64,000 bases of DNA, taken from NCBI GenBank assembly GCA_964647625.1, contig CAZYHZ010000013.1:22512-86511 (forward strand), written 5' to 3'. A program made the position numbers and the translations under genes. Origin of the DNA: DASRJG01 sp964647625 (GTDB lineage Bacteria > Acidobacteriota > Polarisedimenticolia > Polarisedimenticolales > DASRJG01). The first letter of the stretch is position 1; every line of letters starts with the position of its first letter. Below, piece after piece: positions 1 through 8,100 of this stretch. The notes beneath the pieces were generated by a model, which searched no databases, had not been told where the DNA came from, and was given only the letters and a program-made list of their open reading frames with translations.

Positions 1-628
1 CGGCGAACAGCGACGACAGCACCCCGGCGAACGCGCGGCCCCAGCCTGCACCCGGCCGGTAGTGCCGTGAGAGCAGTGCGACGTGCTCGTCGCCGTGGGG
101 AAGACGCGCGACCGCATCGGCCAGCTCGGCCAGCCGGGCATTCACTTCATCGGGCAGCACGCGCCGCGCGACCGAGACCGCCTCGTCCGCGACGGGAAGC
201 GTGAGCGTCAGCGGCGCATCGCTGCCGCGGCCGATGTGGCACACCGCGATCTCCGCGGCGTCGTGGTCTTCGGTCTGGAGCCAGAAGACCGGCACGACCG
301 GCGCGTTCCATCGCTCCGACAGCGACCGAGCGAGCCGGATCGCGGTCGCCGCCTTGTACAGCGTGAACAGCGGGCCGAGGAACAGTCCCGTCTGCTGGCC
401 GGTGACGACAGCGCACGCTCCCGCACGCAGCGCCCGCAGATGCGCGTCGCGCGCGGGGCTCGTCTCGTAGGCGGCGTTTTGCGCTTCGAGGGCCGCGGCG
501 AGGCCGGGGCTCAGCGGCCGCGCAACCCGACGCGCCTTGTCCCAATCTTCCGGGCGGGCGAAGTGCGAGCCGTAGAACGCCTCGGCAGAGCCCGAGACGT
601 ACGCCTCGAACAGGCTGCGCGCGATCAG
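1..628 (-). CDS. bshC: BshC-type putative cysteine ligase, N-terminal part (runs off left edge)
   Basis: The reverse frame is open from the left edge to about 628 and contains the BshC hallmark TGQQTGLFLGPLFTLYKA, followed by a segment reading VFWLQTEDHDAAEI. BshC is thought to add cysteine to glucosaminyl-malate in bacillithiol synthesis in the cytoplasm. Only about 209 residues of the roughly 500-540 usual for the family are inside the window. The start is unresolved: this frame has no ATG, GTG or TTG near the expected N-terminus. A CTG at 628, overlapping the TGA of the upstream DUF2911 gene by 4 bp, is the most natural candidate and suggests translational coupling. An alternative is initiation further upstream inside the DUF2911 gene. 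Family call is strong, start weak. Confidence 0.85.
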   Translation of the reverse strand, partial: MIARSLFEAYVSGSAEAFYGSHFARPEDWDKARRVARPLSPGLAAALEAQNAAYETSPARDAHLRALRAGACAVVTGQQTGLFLGPLFTLYKAATAIRLARSLSERWNAPVVPVFWLQTEDHDAAEIAVCHIGRGSDAPLTLTLPVADEAVSVARRVLPDEVNARLAELADAVARLPHGDEHVALLSRHYRPGAGWGRAFAGVLSSLFA

Positions 629-1473
629 GCCTTGCCCTTCTTCCAGCCGTCGATCGTCTTCACGACGTCGGCCTTGAAGACGTTCTCGAAGCTCGTGTTC
701 CCCTTGCCCAGCTCGAGGGTGCGCTCTCCGGCGGCGATGGCGTCGGCCGTCCGGCCTTTCTTCGCGAGGCCCTGCGCGCGCCACCAGTTGTTCTGCCAGT
801 TGCTCTGGATCCCGATCGACGTGTCGAGGTACTTGATCGCCGCATCGACGTCGCCGCCGTTCTCGATGAGGTAGCGGCCGGACTGGTAGAGCGGGCGCCA
901 CGCGTCGGCGACCGCCGCATCGATGCTCGCCTTGACGTGCGCCCCGGTGTCGACCTTGATCGGGATCGACACGCGAGTCGTCTCCCATTCGAGATCGAGG
1001 CGCGTCGCGTCATCGGTCGAATCCGAGAACAGGAACGTCATCCGCTCGCGCGCCGGAATCGTCGAAGGCTGAACCTCGATGCGGGCGACGTCGTCCTTCG
1101 TGTCGTAGCCGTCCGTCCCGCCGATCTCGATGTTCTTGTTGAGGATCACCGTCCAGCTCGAGCTCCCCGGGATCGAGAACACCGAGTACGTTCCCTTCGG
1201 CACCGGCTTTCCGCCGAACGTGAAGTCGCGGTTCGCGCTGAGCTTGGTGCAGGCGTTCGCACCCGTCCGCCACAGCTTGTCGTACGGGAGCAGGCCCCCG
1301 AAGATCTTCCGGCCGCGGACGGAGGGGCTGGAGTAGTCCACCGAGAAATCGGTGATCCCGACGCGCTGCTCGACCTTGGCCTTGGAGCTGGGCGCGGGCA
1401 CCTCGAGCCCTTGGGCGAACGCGGGAGCGGCAACGGCGGCGACGAGAACGGCGGCGCGCACGAAGCGGAGCAT
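625..1473 (-). CDS. DUF2911 family secreted protein with C-terminal helical repeat
   Basis: A 282-residue protein. A signal peptide (MLRFVRAAVLVAAVAAPAFA) precedes a DUF2911 domain with the typical VDYSSPSVRGRKIFGGLLPY and WRTGANACTKL blocks, then a TPR-like tail from about residue 190. DUF2911 is a beta-sandwich domain common in Acidobacteriota and Bacteroidota secreted proteins; its function is not known. The start at 1473 is preferred over the upstream ATG at 1503 because it has AAGGAG 8 nt upstream and begins exactly at the signal peptide. It overlaps the bshC frame downstream, so the two are probably one transcript. It is a paralog of the gene at 2806 and shares its domain order. Confidence 0.9.
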   Translation of the reverse strand: MLRFVRAAVLVAAVAAPAFAQGLEVPAPSSKAKVEQRVGITDFSVDYSSPSVRGRKIFGGLLPYDKLWRTGANACTKLSANRDFTFGGKPVPKGTYSVFSIPGSSSWTVILNKNIEIGGTDGYDTKDDVARIEVQPSTIPARERMTFLFSDSTDDATRLDLEWETTRVSIPIKVDTGAHVKASIDAAVADAWRPLYQSGRYLIENGGDVDAAIKYLDTSIGIQSNWQNNWWRAQGLAKKGRTADAIAAGERTLELGKGNTSFENVFKADVVKTIDGWKKGKA

Positions 1474-1556
1474 GCGGGTTCTCCTTGATAAGCGGATGGC
1501 CACGGGATTCTACACAACTGTCCGGAACCCGTCGGCTCGAAGCCCCTGGCCGACAC

Positions 1557-1602
1557 TTGCGCTTCACCGCTCGCGACCGTATGATGTACATCATGATGTA
1601 CA
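1557..1602 (+). promoter_or_regulatory. Promoter with overlapping palindromic operator for the toxin-antitoxin pair
   Basis: A -35-like TTGCGC (1557-1562) lies 17 bp from a -10-like TATGAT (1580-1585). A perfect 18-bp palindrome, TGTACATCATGATGTACA (1585-1602), abuts the -10 and ends 13 bp before the antitoxin ATG, with AAGAGG as ribosome binding site in between. This is the expected position for an autoregulatory antitoxin operator: bound Phd/VapB-type dimer would block polymerase. The palindrome is seen directly; the operator role is inference. Confidence 0.65.
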
Positions 1603-1615
1603 CAAGAGGTGCGCG

Positions 1616-1897
1616 ATGGTCAAACGGCAGTCGATCGCGGAAGCACGGATCAGCCTTCCGACCCTGGTGAGGGAAGCGGAATCGGGAAAATCCGTCGAGC
1701 TGACCCGGCGGGGTGAGCTGGTCGCGGTGTTGATCGGCCGCCACGAGTACGCGCGGCTGATATCCAGGCACCGGGGGTTCTCGGAGTCCTACAAGCTCTT
1801 CACCCGGAACATCGACCTGAAGGGGCTGGCCATCGATCCCGACGAGATCTTTGCCGGATCGCGGGACGAGACTCGCGGCAGAGACGTCGACCTATGA
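1616..1897 (+). CDS. vapB: Phd/YefM-type antitoxin of a VapBC-like pair
   Basis: A 93-residue protein. The N-terminal half (SIAEARISLPTLVREAESGK, then VELTRRGELVAVLIG) is the Phd/YefM DNA-binding fold typical of prevent-host-death antitoxins. The C-terminal acidic segment (residues about 60-93) would wrap the toxin. The ATG at 1616 follows AAGAGG, and a palindromic operator lies just upstream. The stop overlaps the next start as ATGA, the classical arrangement for coupled antitoxin-toxin translation. It presumably neutralises the PIN toxin encoded downstream and represses the operon. Confidence 0.9.
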   Translation: MVKRQSIAEARISLPTLVREAESGKSVELTRRGELVAVLIGRHEYARLISRHRGFSESYKLFTRNIDLKGLAIDPDEIFAGSRDETRGRDVDL

Positions 1898-2307
1898 CCC
1901 TCAGGTACCTTCTCGACACGAACATCGTGTCCGAACCGCTGCGCGGCACCCCATCTCGGACCGTCCTGCGCCAGCTCGCCAGCCACGGGGGGGAAGCCGC
2001 CATCGCCGCAATCGTCTGGCACGAGCTGGTCTTCGGATGTGACCGTCTTCCGAAGTCGCATCGTCGAGATGCCATCGAACGCTACCTCGAGGATGTGGTG
2101 CTGGAGAGCTTCCCGATCCTGGACTATGACCGCGTTGCGGCGGAGTGGCATGCCCGCGAGAGGGTGCGACTCGAGGCGGCAGGAAAGACACCGCCATTCA
2201 TCGATGGACAGATCGCGGCCATCGCGGGAGTGAACGACCTGGTGCTCGTCACACGAAACAAGAGCGATTTTCGCGGGTTCAAAGGGCTTCGCGTCGAGAG
2301 CTGGTGA
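1894..2307 (+). CDS. vapC: PIN-domain toxin, VapC family ribonuclease
   Basis: A 137-residue PIN domain, full length for VapC. The four acidic residues of the active site are all present: D8 (LLDTNI), E44 (VWHELVFG), D104 (PFIDGQIAAIA) and D125 (RNKSDF). VapC toxins are Mg2+-dependent site-specific RNases, often cutting tRNA; the target here cannot be read from sequence. Translation is coupled to the antitoxin by a 4-bp overlap. All catalytic residues are intact, so the toxin is predicted to be functional. Confidence 0.93.
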   Translation: MTLRYLLDTNIVSEPLRGTPSRTVLRQLASHGGEAAIAAIVWHELVFGCDRLPKSHRRDAIERYLEDVVLESFPILDYDRVAAEWHARERVRLEAAGKTPPFIDGQIAAIAGVNDLVLVTRNKSDFRGFKGLRVESW

Positions 2308-2321
2308 GCGCCGCGCTCTTT

Positions 2322-2780
2322 CTAGCGGCGCTGCAGCAATTCGAGAGTCCGGGCCGCCCTGTACGCGAAGATCTTCTTGATGTCCGAAGCGACGAACCGG
2401 CCGCCGAGCCACCGGCCTAGCCGGCCGAGAGGCAAGCGATACAGGACGCGGTCACGGATCAGCGTGTCCGGGCCCAGATCGTAAAAGCTGTGGGTGTGGT
2501 GCCACCGGGCGTAGGGCCCCTTCAGCTGAACGTCGACGAACCTCTCATTCGGCCGCCATTCTTCGATCCTCGAGCGCCACGTCACCGGCAGCCCGTGGAT
2601 CCACAGGTGATAGGAAAGCTCGGTGCCCTCGCGAATCTCGGCCGTTGACTGGCCGGCGATCCGGAATTTCAGCCACGCGGGCGTGATCGCTTCCAGATTC
2701 GCCGGCGCCGAGAAGAACGCGAACGCCACGTCGCGGGGCACCGGAACACGCAGCTCCGTCTCGAAAACCTGGTCTTTCAT
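2322..2780 (-). CDS. SRPBCC family protein (START-like ligand-binding fold)
   Basis: A 152-residue protein starting MKDQVFETELRVPVPRD with a typical SRPBCC opening (VAFAFFSAPANLEAITP) and helix-grip pattern ending ASDIKKIFAYRAARTLELL. These proteins bind hydrophobic ligands; related members are annotated as ligand-binding or cell-division-inhibitor-like proteins, but the role here is unknown. The internal ATG at 2780 is chosen over 2852 because the fold begins there and the upstream stretch would overlap the divergent DUF2911 gene. It converges with vapC, with stops only 14 bp apart. Confidence 0.85.
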   Translation of the reverse strand: MKDQVFETELRVPVPRDVAFAFFSAPANLEAITPAWLKFRIAGQSTAEIREGTELSYHLWIHGLPVTWRSRIEEWRPNERFVDVQLKGPYARWHHTHSFYDLGPDTLIRDRVLYRLPLGRLGRWLGGRFVASDIKKIFAYRAARTLELLQRR

Positions 2781-2805
2781 GGCTCCCGGGATACAATACG
2801 CGGTT

Positions 2806-3669
2806 ATGAAAAACCTAATCAGCCTTCTCGTCTCCGTCGCAACGCTCTCCACCTCAGCCCTCTACGCCGCGGACGCCAAGAAGATCGACTTTCCGCAGGC
2901 GAGCCCCTCGGCCACCGTGAAGGAAAAGGTCGGCGTCACCGACGTCTCGGTCGAGTACTCGAGGCCGGGCGTCAAGGACCGCAAGATCTTCGGTGGGCTC
3001 GTGCCTTACGGTGACGTGTGGCGCACCGGCGCCAACGCCGCGACCAAGCTCACCTTCAGCACGGACGTCAAGCTCGGCGGCACCGCGGTGCCCGCCGGCT
3101 CGTACGCCCTGTTCACGATCCCCGGCGAAACCGAGTGGACCGTGATCCTGAGCAAGGTCGTCGAGGGCCAGTGGGGCTCGTACGCCTACGACCAGAAGGA
3201 CGACCAGGCGCGCATCAAGGTGAAGTCCGTCGCGCTGGTCGAGCCGCTCGAGACGATGACCATCGGCGTGCAGGACATCCGCGCCGGCAAGGGCAACCTC
3301 GTGATCGCGTGGGAGAAGACGAAGGTCCCCATCGAGATCGACACCGAGGTCGCGAAGCGGCTCAAGCCGCAAATCGAAGCCGCCATGGCCGGCAGCGGCG
3401 AGAAGCCGTACTTCTCGGCGGCGATGTTCTATTACGAGAACGATCTCGACATCAAGCTCGCCAAGGAGTGGATCCAGGCCGCGGTCAAGGCGCAGCCGGA
3501 CGCGGTGTGGATGGTGTACCGCGAGGGCCTGATCCTGAAGAAGGCCGGCGACAAGGCGGGTGCCTTGGCGGCCGCCCAGCAGGCGCGCGCGCTGGCTCAG
3601 AAGGAAAAGGGCGAGGAGAAGGCGGAGTACACGCGGCTGAGCGATGGCTTGATCGCAAGTCTCAAATAG
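2806..3669 (+). CDS. DUF2911 family secreted protein, second paralog
   Basis: A 287-residue protein with signal peptide (MKNLISLLVSVATLSTSALYAA), DUF2911 domain (VEYSRPGVKDRKIFGGLVPY, WRTGANAATKL) and a C-terminal TPR-like hairpin, the same layout as the protein at 625-1473. No Shine-Dalgarno precedes the ATG; instead TACAAT (2792-2797) ends 8 nt upstream, so the mRNA is probably leaderless. It is transcribed divergently from the SRPBCC gene, whose start lies 25 bp away. Its 3' coding tail is partly duplicated about 750 bp downstream (see 4386). Confidence 0.9.
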   Translation: MKNLISLLVSVATLSTSALYAADAKKIDFPQASPSATVKEKVGVTDVSVEYSRPGVKDRKIFGGLVPYGDVWRTGANAATKLTFSTDVKLGGTAVPAGSYALFTIPGETEWTVILSKVVEGQWGSYAYDQKDDQARIKVKSVALVEPLETMTIGVQDIRAGKGNLVIAWEKTKVPIEIDTEVAKRLKPQIEAAMAGSGEKPYFSAAMFYYENDLDIKLAKEWIQAAVKAQPDAVWMVYREGLILKKAGDKAGALAAAQQARALAQKEKGEEKAEYTRLSDGLIASLK

Positions 3670-3716
3670 ACGTTTCGGCGGAAGTGGACGTATCACGGGC
3701 GAAGGAGGACGCGCCC

Positions 3717-4385
3717 GTGATACGACCCGTCGTCTCGGCCCTCTTCGTTTGCAGCGCGATCGCGATCACCCCGTCGCCGGCGCTCGACGCTTACAACTCC
3801 ACTCGAAGCCGCGCATTGGAAAACGTGGCCGAAGAGCTGGCCCATCGCGCCGTGTTCGAGAAGGAGAACCAGCTCGAACACTGGAAAGAATCACTCGATT
3901 TGACCGAACAGGCCTACGCGGCGGCAACGAACGACATCGCACGAGCGCACCTTCTCGGCAGGCTCGCCGAGCGAGCCTTCTACGCAGAGGAGCTCGAAAA
4001 GGCGAACGCCTACGCGGAGCAGGCACTGGCGACGAAGGTGACGTCGGACGGATTTCCCATTCCCATCGGCGACAACGTCCACCAGGCCCATCTCGTGCTC
4101 GGCAAGCTGGCGCTCCTCGAGGGTGATGCCGCCGCGGCCGCGCAACATCTCCTCGATGCGGGCCGCACTCCGGGGAGTCCCGCTCTCGACAGCTTCGGCC
4201 CCAACATGGGCCTCGCAAAGCTGCTGCTCGAGCGCGGTGACCGGGACGACGTTGTGGAGTACCTCCGTCTATGCGGCAACTTCTGGAAGTTTGGCGTCGA
4301 GAGAGGGACCCTCGGCGCCTGGATCGCGGAAGTCCAGCAGGGCGGAACACCCGATTTCGGCGCGAATCTGGTCTACGGCTTGTAG
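3717..4385 (+). CDS. Secreted alpha-helical repeat (TPR-like) protein
   Basis: A 222-residue protein with GTG start at 3717, preceded by GAAGGAGG at good spacing. A hydrophobic N-terminus ending near PSPALDA looks like a signal peptide. The rest is helical-repeat sequence, with helices such as LAHRAVFEKENQLEHWKESL and ANAYAEQALATK, in a TPR-like rhythm. No catalytic motif is seen and I do not recognise a named family. It probably follows the DUF2911 gene in one transcript (47 bp gap) and may act with it in the envelope, but that is inference. Confidence 0.75.
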   Translation: MIRPVVSALFVCSAIAITPSPALDAYNSTRSRALENVAEELAHRAVFEKENQLEHWKESLDLTEQAYAAATNDIARAHLLGRLAERAFYAEELEKANAYAEQALATKVTSDGFPIPIGDNVHQAHLVLGKLALLEGDAAAAAQHLLDAGRTPGSPALDSFGPNMGLAKLLLERGDRDDVVEYLRLCGNFWKFGVERGTLGAWIAEVQQGGTPDFGANLVYGL

Positions 4386-4440
4386 CAGAAGGCCAAGGCG
4401 GAATACACGCGGCTGATCGAGGGGTTGATCGACGTGCGCG
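4386..4440 (+). pseudogene. Duplicated 3' tail of the DUF2911 gene (remnant)
   Basis: Directly after the stop at 4385, the DNA encodes QKAKAEYTRLIEGLI, close to the DUF2911 C-terminus at about 3598-3666 (EEKAEYTRLSDGLI). A stretch of about 20 bases around AAGGCGGARTACACGCGGCTGA is essentially shared. There is no upstream coding region for it. It looks like the debris of a tandem duplication, or of an insertion that placed the helical-repeat gene between two copies of the DUF2911 tail. Confidence 0.6.
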
Positions 4441-4469
4441 CTGAATGGCACTGATACACTGGTGTTTGG

Positions 4470-4667
4470 ATGCGCGAGCGCACCTTCATCGATGACGTCG
4501 GCGACGACAAGATCGCGGCCGCGCAAGCTGCCCTGATCGACGATGCCGGTGTCGACCTGAGCCTGGTGGACTTCATGCTCGCGCTCAGTCCGGCCGAGCG
4601 GCTCGACGCCATGTACCGGCACGCCGTTTCGATCTCTCGGATCCTCCCTCGTGAGCGGACCGACTAG
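4470..4667 (+). CDS. Small helical partner protein of nucleotidyltransferase module 1
   Basis: A 65-residue acidic protein with the motif FMLALSPAERLDAMYRHAV, matching the pattern (S/T)-P-x-E-R-L followed by an amphipathic helix seen in the small partners of other nucleotidyltransferases in this window (15592, 22483). It overlaps the nucleotidyltransferase start by 17 nt, so translation is probably coupled. TACACT (4455-4460) lies 9 nt before the ATG and no Shine-Dalgarno is visible. Function is unknown; its position resembles an antitoxin or accessory subunit, but no DNA-binding fold is evident. Confidence 0.65.
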   Translation: MRERTFIDDVGDDKIAAAQAALIDDAGVDLSLVDFMLALSPAERLDAMYRHAVSISRILPRERTD

Positions 4668-5139
4668 GACCGCGGAGATCCTCGAAGTCCTCCTACGGCA
4701 CGAGGTCGAGCTCGTCGTCGTGGGGATGACGGCGGCGGTGCTTCAGGGAGCCCCGGCGCTCACGTTCGATCTGGATATGGTCTACTCGCGCGACCCCGCG
4801 AACGTCGGGCGGCTGATGGCCGCGCTGCGCGAGATGGGCGCAGTCTTCCGGGCGGATCCACGCATGATCGCTCCTGACGAATCGCACTTGTCGACGAGAG
4901 GCCACAAGCTGCTCGACACCAAGCTGGGACAGCTCGATGTCCTCGGGACACTGACAGAGGATCTTGGATTCGACGAGCTCGTTCGCGACACGATCGAGAT
5001 TCCGGTGGGCGCGTCGAAAGTGCGGGTTCTTTCCCTCGCCAAACTCATCGAGGTCAAGGAGCGCGCCGGTCGCGCGAAGGACCTGGCGGTGCTGCCGCTG
5101 CTGCGTGCGACGCTCGATCGCATCCGCGGAAGAACGTGA
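4651..5139 (+). CDS. AbiEii/MNT-like nucleotidyltransferase, module 1
   Basis: A 162-residue protein with GTG start inside the upstream small gene. It has the nucleotidyltransferase core: VVVGMTAAVLQGAP, then the metal-binding FDLDMVYSRD (DxD) and a third carboxylate in LGQLDVLGTL. The C-terminal VLSLAKLIEVKERAGRAKDLAVL helix is typical of AbiEii/DUF6036-like proteins. Family members include type IV toxin nucleotidyltransferases that modify tRNA or proteins, but many in this subgroup are uncharacterised. One of four such modules in the window, and one of three with an intact DxD. Confidence 0.8.
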   Translation: MSGPTRTAEILEVLLRHEVELVVVGMTAAVLQGAPALTFDLDMVYSRDPANVGRLMAALREMGAVFRADPRMIAPDESHLSTRGHKLLDTKLGQLDVLGTLTEDLGFDELVRDTIEIPVGASKVRVLSLAKLIEVKERAGRAKDLAVLPLLRATLDRIRGRT

Positions 5140-5163
5140 CGTTCACGGGGCCGCCTGTACGAA

Positions 5164-8100
5164 CTAGTTCGGGACCGGCTCGCAGGTCGGGGGATCCAGG
5201 TCGCTCGTGGCCCGCTTCAGCTCCTCGGCATCGGCGTCCAGGCACGCTTTCTTGTAGGGCTCCCAGTCGGCGTCGCTGTCGAGATTGTCTTCGTCATAGT
5301 CCCAGGGGTCGTCCTTCCCCTGATCCCAAAACCTCTGCTTCAGGTCGTGACACTCGCACGTCTCGTAGCTGTTGTCCGAGTAGACATGTCCGAAGATCGA
5401 CTTTTCGATGATGCGGATGGTCCACACCTGGCACGGAACCAGGCAGTCCACGTTCCGGCATCGCTGCGTGTAGTAGTGCAGCGCGGAGACCAGGCAGTGG
5501 TACTCCTTCCCCATCGGCAGGGGTTTGTTGACCGGGTTGTTCCCGAAATCGCCGGCGGCGTTGCCGCGACGTTCCCGCTCCGCGCAGGCGGCGGCCTCGT
5601 CCCGCGAGAGAGGCCGTCCGCCCCGCGTGTCCTGATAGCGGTGCCGGAAGTAGCCGAGGCCGCTCTCGGGATCGAAGCGGCGTCCCATGAACAGGTAGGC
5701 GTTGCCGATCTGGGAGCTGGCTAACGGACTGCCGGACGGGTCGAGGAACTGCGGCGTCCCGTAGTCGCCGTACGCGTTTCGCTCGAGGACGGACCCCGAC
5801 GCGTCGGTGACCATCACGGTGCTGCCCAGATCGTCCGCATGGTGGAACTGGGCCACCCCGCCTCGCTTCGTCTGAAGCAGCGCGTCGATCCCTTCGCCCC
5901 ACACGTGGCTCGCGAGCGTGGCGCCGAACGCGTCTTCTTCTTCGAGCTCGTCGAAGCCCGAGTGCCGGAATCTCGTGATCGACCCGGCGACGTTCTTCTC
6001 GATGCGGCGGCCGGCGGAGTCGTAGCGATAGGTCGTCGTCTGGCCCGTGTTCGAGTCGGTGAAGCTGACGAGCTCGTCCAGCGCATTGAAACCGAACGTG
6101 TAGGGGTAGGCCTGGATCAGGTTCCCGTTGGCATCGTACAGGCGTGACCCCCAGGGCGTGTAGCTGTACTGATTCATCTGGCGGTCGGCCGGCTCCGGCG
6201 TGGTCGAGTCCATGTAATACGAACCGTAGTCGGGGCCCGTCGTGAACGTTCGGTTTCCCACGCCGTCCAAGGTGTAGTCGATCGTCGGCCCCGAAGAAGA
6301 CTGCGAATGGATGAGCTGATTGACCGAGTCGAACGAGAAGTACTTGGATTCGACCGCGAACGAGAACGGCGTCGAGCTGTTCTGCGTGATCTTGTTGTGC
6401 GACGGGTCCCACGAATACGTGCGGTCGTCGAGCACGGCGGCGTCCGAGATCCGGCTGTGGCGCGTCTCCGCGATGCGGCGATCGGTGTCGTAGGAATCGT
6501 CGAGCCGCAGCCCGTTGCCGTAATCCAGCCGCTGGACGCGCTGCCTGCCGATGTACGAGTAAGTCCCGATCGTGCTTCCGGGACCGGGAGGATCGTCGCG
6601 CACGACATAGCGCCGGTCGAGGGAGTCGTACGTGTAGACGATGTTCCGGCCGCCGGGGTACACGAGCCGCGTGCGGTTGCCGTTGCCGTCGAAGGTGATC
6701 ACCGTGGTCTTCTGGACGCCGCCTGGCAGGACCTGCTCGGTTTCCTGGGTGACGTAGCCGAGCGAGTTGCGCTCGAGCACGAGCAGCGAATCGTCGTCCT
6801 GGGTGCGGACGAGGTGATCCGTCCCGTCGTACTGGTACTGCTCGAGCGTCGTGTCCGGCGAAACGCCGGGCCCCGGCACGATGGAGCGCGTCGACATGCG
6901 CTCCTTGGCGTCATAGGTGTAGCTGAACGCATTGCCGTTCGCATCGGCCTTGGCCGTGAGCTTGTCGAAGGGGTTGTAGGAGAAGGTGACCGACGTGCCG
7001 TCGGCGTAGGTGCGCGCCGTGCGGCGATTCAGCGAATCGTACGAGTAGCTGGTCGTGTTCCCGTTGTCGTCGGTTCGCGACGCAAGCCGCGAGCTGGCGT
7101 CCCAGCTCTGCTGCAGCTGGATCGTGTGCGTGACCGAACCACTGCCGTCGCCCGTGTTGGTGAGGGCTTGCTGGGTCGAGACGAGCCGGTCCAGGCCGTC
7201 GTAGATGTACCGGGTCGTGTTCCCGCGGCCGTCGATGACGACCGCGGAGTTGCCGCGCGAATCGTACTCGTGGGTGAGGGTGTCGCCGGCGTTGTCGGTT
7301 TGCTGGGTCGGGCGATCCAGGTTGTCGTAGGTGTACGTCGTCTGGAAGCTCTGCGTGGGTCCGCCGGCATCCGGCAGATCGACCTCGAGGAGGCCCGTCC
7401 GATTGGAGTTGGCATCGTACGAGTACGTGGCCGTGTTGCCGCGGGCGTCGGTCTCGACGCGCAGGCGGTCGGCGCCGTCGTACGCGTACGTCGTCGTATG
7501 AGAGTTGTCGTCGGTCACCGAGGCGCGCTGCGAGTTCGGCGTGTAGACGGTCTGCACGGACGATTGCCCGTCGCCGATCGGGGATTGAGTCTCCGTATCG
7601 AAGAAGGCGTCGTCGGTGCGGGTGAGCCGGTCCATGGCGTCATACTGGTAAGACGACTGCGCCAAGCGGACGTTGCCAGATCCGCCGTTCACGTCGAGCA
7701 GCTCTCCCATCACGAGGTCGCCTACCTTGTTCCCATTGGCGTCGTAGTGGTAGGTGGTGACGTTGCCCATCGGATCGGTGCGCAGGACACGGCGATCGAA
7801 GCCGTCGTAGGCGAACGTCGTCACGCTCGCACCGGCTTCGAGCCCTCTTCGGACGGCCTTGAGATTTCGGTTCCCGTCGTAATCGCCTTGCGTCGTCGAG
7901 GGTGTCGCGCTCCCTTCGCCGCGCGTCTCGCGGTACGGGAGGTCCCTCTCGTCGTACAGCACGCGGCGGACGTTGAACGGATCGGCACCCGAGGTCGCCT
8001 GCCCGTAGCGCGTCAGCGTGCGGTTGCGGTTCGCGTCGTAGACGTAGTCGGTGATGACGCTGCTCGAGTCATCGACCTCGCTGTTCCGGGACGTGACCCG

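Noticed and set aside
2623..2805. N-terminal extension of the second DUF2911 protein
   Set aside because: It would overlap the divergent SRPBCC gene and precede a perfectly good signal peptide at 2806.
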